DNA of 64,000 nucleotides, from positions 1-64,000 of the forward strand of contig JBMNPF010000006.1 in the NCBI GenBank assembly GCA_050943475.1. The letters run 5' to 3'. A program made the translations under genes and the position numbers. This DNA comes from Metaruminococcus_A sp050943475. GTDB taxonomy: Bacteria > Bacillota > Clostridia > Oscillospirales > Ruminococcaceae. The notes beneath the pieces were generated by a model that searched no databases, was not told where the DNA came from, and saw only the letters and a list, made by a program, of their open reading frames with translations. The first letter of the stretch is position 1; each line of letters begins with the position of its first letter. Below, piece after piece: positions 60,721-64,000 of the stretch.

Positions 60721-60753
60721 ATGAGCGTGATTAATGATATGAGATAAATTTGC

Positions 60754-60806
60754 CGTGCAGCTTTGCTTCGGTCATAATAAAATATCGGTCAAATGGCCGA
60801 TGCACG
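60754..60806 (+). promoter_or_regulatory. Leader hairpin of the surface protein gene
   Basis: CGTGCA (60754-60759) pairs with TGCACG (60801-60806), enclosing GGTCAT/ATGGCC. The sequence just after it (CACGATAAA, then AAGGCCTCACGGAC) faintly resembles parts of c-di-GMP-I aptamers, but the full motif is not there. Confidence 0.35.
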
Positions 60807-60884
60807 ATAAACAATCTCTGTTACAAGGCCTCACGGACAAACCGGATGTGTTTTAATTTGGTCAGAAAGGATGTATACATTATT

Positions 60885-62945
60885 ATGAGAAAAATGATTA
60901 GGAAAACACTTTCGCTGTCGCTTGTTTTTGCTATGATGGTTACTTTTGCAACAACATGTTTTGCGGCAGCAGGCGCGGCATACATACCACAAGCGGCAGT
61001 TGCAGCAAGCTATGGTGATTTAATAGAGGCAGTCGCCAGAATGCCGGAGACGAAAGAAGACTTACTAGCCTTAAAAGAAGAACTGTCTCCTGCAATTTCC
61101 AATTTGGATTCCGAAGAGGTGCAGATCGCAAGAGCCGAAGCGCTGGGACAGCTTTATAGAAGTGTTGCCAGACAGCCCGACTTAAAAGATGAGTTAGTCT
61201 CCCTGTTTACGGATTTACTTGGGGAGAAACCGGAAAATGCTTCTCCTGCGGTTGAAGCTGCCGCCGTAAGAAGCTACGGTATTTTGATAGAAGCAATCTC
61301 CAGAGTGCCGGAGATGAAAGAAGACTTACTGGCCTTAAAAGAAGAACTGTCTCCCACAATTTCCAATTTGAATTCTGAAGAGGTGCAAATTGCAAGAGCC
61401 GAAACCTTGGGGGAGCTTTATAGAAATGTTGTCAGACAGCCTGACTTAAAAGATGATTTAGTCTCTCTGTTTACGGATTTACTTGGGGCAAAACCGGAAA
61501 GCACCTCTCCTGCAGTCGAAGCTGCCGCCGTAAAAAGCTACAGCAGTTTAATCGAGGCAGTTACCAGAATGCCGGAAATGAAGGAAGAATTATTGGCTTT
61601 AAAGGAAGAACTTTCTCCGGCTATTTCCAATTTGAATTCCGAAGAGGTGCAGGTCGCAAGGGCCGAAACATTGGGGCAGCTTTATGGCGATGTTGCCAGG
61701 CAGCCTGACTTAAAGGATGATTTGGTCTCCCTGTTTACGGATTTACTCGGGGCGAAACCGGAAAATGCTTCCCCTGCGGTTGAAGCCGCCGTCGCAAGAA
61801 GTTACAGTAGTTTAATACAGTCAATTTCCAGATGGCCGGATGATCCGGAAATGAAGGAAGATTTACTGGCCTTAAAAGAGGAACTGTCTCCCGCAATTTC
61901 CAATTTGGATTCCGGAGAGGTGCAGGCTGCAAGAGTTGAAGTGTTGGGGCAGCTTTATAGCACTTTTGTCAGATGGCCCGAGTTCAAGGATGAATGCGTA
62001 GCCCTGTTTACGGATTTGCTTGGGGCAAAAACAGAAAATCCGACCCTTGCGGTTGAAGCTGCTGCCCTAAAAAGCTATGGTGATTTAATAACGACAATTG
62101 CCACATATCCGGATATGAAAGAAGAATTATTGGCGTTAAAAGAAGAACTGTCTCCCGCTGTTTCCAATTTGAATTCCGAAGAGGCGCAGGCCGCAAGAGC
62201 CGAAGCGTTGGGGCAGCTCTATAGCATTTTTGTCAGAGATCCTGACCGGAAAGATGAATTAGTAACCCTGTTTACGGATTTACTTGGGGGAAAACAGGAC
62301 ATTAATTATTACACCGTTTCATTTGATTCAAATGGCGGAACTTCTGTAAATTGTGTGGTGGCGTTTAGCAACTCAACGATTGCACAGCCTGAAGCCCCAA
62401 CAAAAGCTGATTATAATTTCGTTGGCTGGTACAACGGTGAAGAGAAATTTGATTTTAATACACCGATTACGCAGGATATTACCTTAACTGCAAAATGGAG
62501 TAAGAAAATAATTTATCCGATTACGGGAGATACGAATCAAACAATAACTGCTGGTAATGAAAATGATATAAGCTTTAAAGTAGAAACAAATTTTTCTGAA
62601 TTTAAGCAATTATACTGTAATGGCGTATTAGTGGATCCCCAAAACTATACGTTGAAAGGTGATTACAATTTAATTTGTTTAACATCTGATTTTGTAAAAT
62701 CGTTGTCAGCAGGAACTTATACCTTTAAAATAGAATTTACAGACGGATATGCTATGGCCAATGTGACTGTTGTAAATTCTACTACAAATTCAGGAGATGA
62801 GCCGCTTTCTCCGGATCCAGAGGATGAGTCGTCTTCTCCAACCACAGGAGATAATGGAAGTATGATATGGCCTATGTGGGGGCTGCTTATTGGTTCTTGT
62901 TGTGCAGTTGGAATCTTGCTAAAAAAAGGACGTCAAAAAGAGTAA
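60885..62945 (+). CDS. Repeat-rich surface protein with InlB B-repeat and sortase-like tail
   Basis: 686 aa from ATG 60885 (AGAAAGGATG upstream). Signal peptide about 1-28 (ends TCFAAAG). Five tandem helical repeats of about 88 residues run from Ser42 to about 470, each with S-Y-x-x-L-I, P-E-x-K-E-(D/E)-L-L-A-L-K-E-E-L-S-P, ARAE-x-L-G-Q-L-Y and LFTDLLG. An InlB-type B-repeat follows (YTVSFDSNGGTSVN ... FVGWYNGEEKFDFN, about 476-540). A beta domain like CBM_X2 is next (about 546-630). The tail is an acidic Pro/Ser linker, SPTTGD, a hydrophobic helix and KKGRQKE, a sortase-type or membrane anchor. Adhesion or cell-wall function is likely; the ligand is unknown. Confidence 0.85.
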   Translation: MRKMIRKTLSLSLVFAMMVTFATTCFAAAGAAYIPQAAVAASYGDLIEAVARMPETKEDLLALKEELSPAISNLDSEEVQIARAEALGQLYRSVARQPDLKDELVSLFTDLLGEKPENASPAVEAAAVRSYGILIEAISRVPEMKEDLLALKEELSPTISNLNSEEVQIARAETLGELYRNVVRQPDLKDDLVSLFTDLLGAKPESTSPAVEAAAVKSYSSLIEAVTRMPEMKEELLALKEELSPAISNLNSEEVQVARAETLGQLYGDVARQPDLKDDLVSLFTDLLGAKPENASPAVEAAVARSYSSLIQSISRWPDDPEMKEDLLALKEELSPAISNLDSGEVQAARVEVLGQLYSTFVRWPEFKDECVALFTDLLGAKTENPTLAVEAAALKSYGDLITTIATYPDMKEELLALKEELSPAVSNLNSEEAQAARAEALGQLYSIFVRDPDRKDELVTLFTDLLGGKQDINYYTVSFDSNGGTSVNCVVAFSNSTIAQPEAPTKADYNFVGWYNGEEKFDFNTPITQDITLTAKWSKKIIYPITGDTNQTITAGNENDISFKVETNFSEFKQLYCNGVLVDPQNYTLKGDYNLICLTSDFVKSLSAGTYTFKIEFTDGYAMANVTVVNSTTNSGDEPLSPDPEDESSSPTTGDNGSMIWPMWGLLIGSCCAVGILLKKGRQKE
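61008..62294 (+). repeat. Five tandem in-frame coding repeats (about 264 bp each)
   Basis: Units start at 61008, 61272, 61536, 61800 and 62073. The first three are exactly 264 bp. The fourth has 273 bp, with a 9-bp insertion giving WPDDPE. The last is shorter (about 222 bp) and leads into the InlB-type domain. The units are highly similar in DNA and protein, so recombination between them is likely. Confidence 0.9.
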
Positions 62946-63191
62946 AGAAAATTTTGTGCTGTTTTGACAAACGAAGTTTATGAACGCCAAAATGAAAGAG
63001 GCTGAAAACAAAACAACAAAAATAAAAAATTTCAAATTTGAACTTGCTGTCTAATTTTTTATTGCCGATAAAAACACCTGTTTATTTAGGCTGTTCACCA
63101 TGCTTTTTGTGGATGTCTTGTTTAAATGTGGGAATTTAACTTTCGCCTCCGGATTGCCGAACATATCTGTTTCATTGTCCGTTTACAGACC
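62946..63191. other. 3' region of the surface protein gene
   Basis: AT-rich, no gene recognised; ends in the terminator at 63192. Confidence 0.4.
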
Positions 63192-63226
63192 GAGTCTGGA
63201 CGCAATTTGCGTTCAGACTCTTTTTA
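63192..63226 (+). terminator. Terminator after the surface protein gene (shared-core type)
   Basis: GAGTCTGGACGC (63192-63203), AATTT loop, GCGTTCAGACTC (63209-63220), T-run TTTTTATTT. Same core as the terminator at 60375. Confidence 0.9.
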
Positions 63227-63537
63227 TTTAGCGTAAAACGCCTGTTTCAAAAGCAAATGTCTTTTTGTGGTGTAAACCCGATTGGAAAAACATGTATTGT
63301 GGAATTTCCCTGCCCTTGTGGTTTTTGGGTTTTACGACCTGAAATACAGTGCTAAAAGATTCGCTCCCTGAAAAATGGTGTTTTTTATAAAAATGCAACA
63401 CGAAATGTAACACGAAATGCAATCTGGAAAATCCTGGTTGTCTATAATAGACAGCCAAAAGATTTGGCGATATCTTACCCGAAAATAGTTGCAAGCATAT
63501 TAAATATTTGGTTCAGAAAAGCTTTGGGGCAACTGTT
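63227..63537. other. Intergenic stretch upstream of the adhE control region
   Basis: About 310 nt; an 88-codon minus-strand frame has no ribosome binding site and reads like non-coding DNA. The short direct repeat AACACGAAATG occurs twice near 63398-63420. Confidence 0.35.
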
Positions 63538-63584
63538 CGAAATGGCATTTTCCTCAAACAAAAGTGGTGACAAATGCCGTTTCG
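63538..63584. promoter_or_regulatory. 13-bp inverted repeat upstream of adhE
   Basis: CGAAATGGCATTT (63538-63550) and AAATGCCGTTTCG (63572-63584) pair with one G-U position; 21-nt loop. It abuts the first Rex-like site. Confidence 0.5.
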
Positions 63585-63599
63585 TTAAAAAATAAACAA
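63582..63599. promoter_or_regulatory. Rex-like operator 1 of adhE
   Basis: TCGTTAA-AAAA-TAAACAA differs from the Rex consensus TTGTTAA-N4-TTAACAA at two positions. It is 16 nt upstream of the -35. Confidence 0.6.
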
Positions 63600-63615
63600 A
63601 TTTCAAAAAAAGGTA

Positions 63616-63644
63616 TGGACAAAGCCCCAAAAATATGATATTAT
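63616..63644 (+). promoter_or_regulatory. Promoter of adhE
   Basis: TGGACA (63616-63621), 17-nt spacer, TATTAT (63639-63644). Confidence 0.7.
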
Positions 63645-63648
63645 GACT

Positions 63649-63666
63649 TCGTTAGGAAAATAACAA
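63649..63666. promoter_or_regulatory. Rex-like operator 2 of adhE
   Basis: TCGTTAG-GAAA-ATAACAA differs from the Rex consensus at three positions and covers the expected transcription start. Confidence 0.5.
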
Positions 63667-63726
63667 ACGGTTTCCGGAGCGGAAAAATTGCCGCAAAATC
63701 CGGAAAAAGGCAGGATTTGGGGAACG

Positions 63727-63781
63727 ATTGAACCGGTGGGAAGTGGATGCCGCAAAAACGTTGGCGTCCAGCCGTTTCAAT
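63727..63781 (+). other. Structured adhE leader
   Basis: A long imperfect stem: ATTGAA (63727-63732) with TTCAAT (63776-63781), CGG with CCG, and GGATGCC (63745-63751) with GGCGTCC (63763-63769), apical loop GCAAAAACGTT. It ends just before the RBS. Confidence 0.55.
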
Positions 63782-63801
63782 GATTTTAAGGAGGAAGAAT
63801 C

Positions 63802-64000
63802 ATGGCGAAAAAAGAATCTGTCGCGAACGTGCCGGAGATTATTGACACCGTTGATGCTCTGACTGCAAAATTGGCGGCGATGCGTGAGGCGCAGAAGGTA
63901 TTTGCAACCTATACTCAGGAGCAGGTTGACGTAATCTTCAAAGCGGCTGCAATGGCGGCAAATAAAATGCGTATTCCGCTTGCAAAAATGGCGGTTGAAG
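63802..64000 (+). CDS. adhE: Bifunctional acetaldehyde-CoA/alcohol dehydrogenase AdhE (5' part)
   Basis: First 66 codons only; the gene runs off the window. AAGGAGGAAG precedes ATG 63802. ALTAKLAAMREAQKVFATYTQEQVDVIFKAAAMAANKMRIPLAKMAVE is the start of the aldehyde-dehydrogenase half of AdhE (the family N-terminus has the same AQ..FA.YTQEQVD..F.AAA.AA......LAK.AV.ET). The enzyme reduces acetyl-CoA to ethanol with two NADH. Two Rex-like sites fit redox control by the NADH/NAD+ ratio. Confidence 0.9.
   Translation, partial: MAKKESVANVPEIIDTVDALTAKLAAMREAQKVFATYTQEQVDVIFKAAAMAANKMRIPLAKMAVE

Noticed and set aside
63228..63494. 88-codon minus-strand frame upstream of adhE
   Set aside because: It has no RBS, and its repeat FVLHFVLHF comes from a short direct DNA repeat; looks non-coding.
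58994..64000. Integration of a mobile element at tRNA-Leu with att repeats
   Set aside because: No integrase or excisionase, and the tRNA 3' end is not repeated within the remaining sequence. Only a compositional change remains, reported as a finding.
1..64000. CRISPR array, insertion sequence, prophage, retron or diversity-generating retroelement
   Set aside because: No regularly spaced repeats, transposase, reverse transcriptase, integrase or phage structural gene was seen. The only tandem repeats are the in-frame 264-bp coding units of the surface protein.

Overview
The window looks like a chromosome segment of a spore-forming, fermentative Clostridia bacterium, probably Oscillospirales/Ruminococcaceae-like. 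The evidence is: sigK and spoVT, a rimP-nusA-ylxR-ylxQ-infB-rbfA cluster in Firmicutes order, a V-type (probably Na+) ATPase operon, an adhE start at the right edge, glycine and guanine riboswitches, and several plant or host polysaccharide hydrolases. Most of the window has fairly G+C-rich coding DNA with strong AGGAGG-type ribosome binding sites. About 59.1-63.7 kb is visibly AT-richer. The species cannot be named from the sequence alone.

Layout. 0.1-5.6 kb: a flavodoxin-like protein, a DUF6259-like putative carbohydrate-active protein and a GH3 glycosidase. 5.7-14 kb: small-molecule and housekeeping genes (two tandem VOC proteins, HD hydrolase, GNAT, NhaC antiporter, a decayed gene, a beta-lactamase-fold hydrolase, nitroreductase, NUDIX). 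14.4-18 kb: a 45-aa ORF, an orphan CARF/DUF1887 (Card1/Can2-like) nuclease, a TipAL-type MerR regulator with a textbook operator, and an MBL-fold hydrolase. 18-24.6 kb: two MATE exporters, lactate racemase LarA plus glycerate kinase, an ArsC/Spx-like protein and a GNAT. 24.8-27.2 kb: three tandem paralogous exported proteins of unknown function. The decayed gene at 10.2-10.9 kb is a fourth member of the same family. 27.4-29.1 kb: glycine riboswitch and Na+/alanine-glycine symporter.

29.4-38.2 kb: a nine-gene V-type ATPase operon (minus strand, order F-I-K-E-C-G-A-B-D in Enterococcus ntp nomenclature) whose proteolipid carries the Na+-ligand residues. 38.3-44.4 kb: sigK and a BceRSAB-like peptide-antibiotic sensing/detoxification module with a BceR-type operator and a 40-aa membrane peptide at its end. 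44.5-46.2 kb: a purine permease under a guanine-class riboswitch. 46.6-50 kb: a GH5-hypothetical-GH29 glycosidase operon. 50.3-59.1 kb: spoVT, then the translation/RNA-maturation operon through truB and ribF, and a tRNA-Leu(UAG). 59.1-63 kb: a PAS-GGDEF diguanylate cyclase and a five-repeat surface protein with a sortase-like tail. 63.5-64 kb: a Rex-like regulatory region and the first 66 codons of adhE.

Several parts fit together. Na+ gradients could be made by the V-ATPase and used by the symporter and NhaC. Glycosidases feed fermentation that ends in lactate and ethanol (LarA, AdhE). The most unusual items are the orphan CARF nuclease, the four-copy exported paralog family, the repeat surface protein beside a diguanylate cyclase, and a small conserved-looking ORF that has a terminator inside its reading frame. 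No CRISPR array, insertion sequence, integrase or phage gene was seen.
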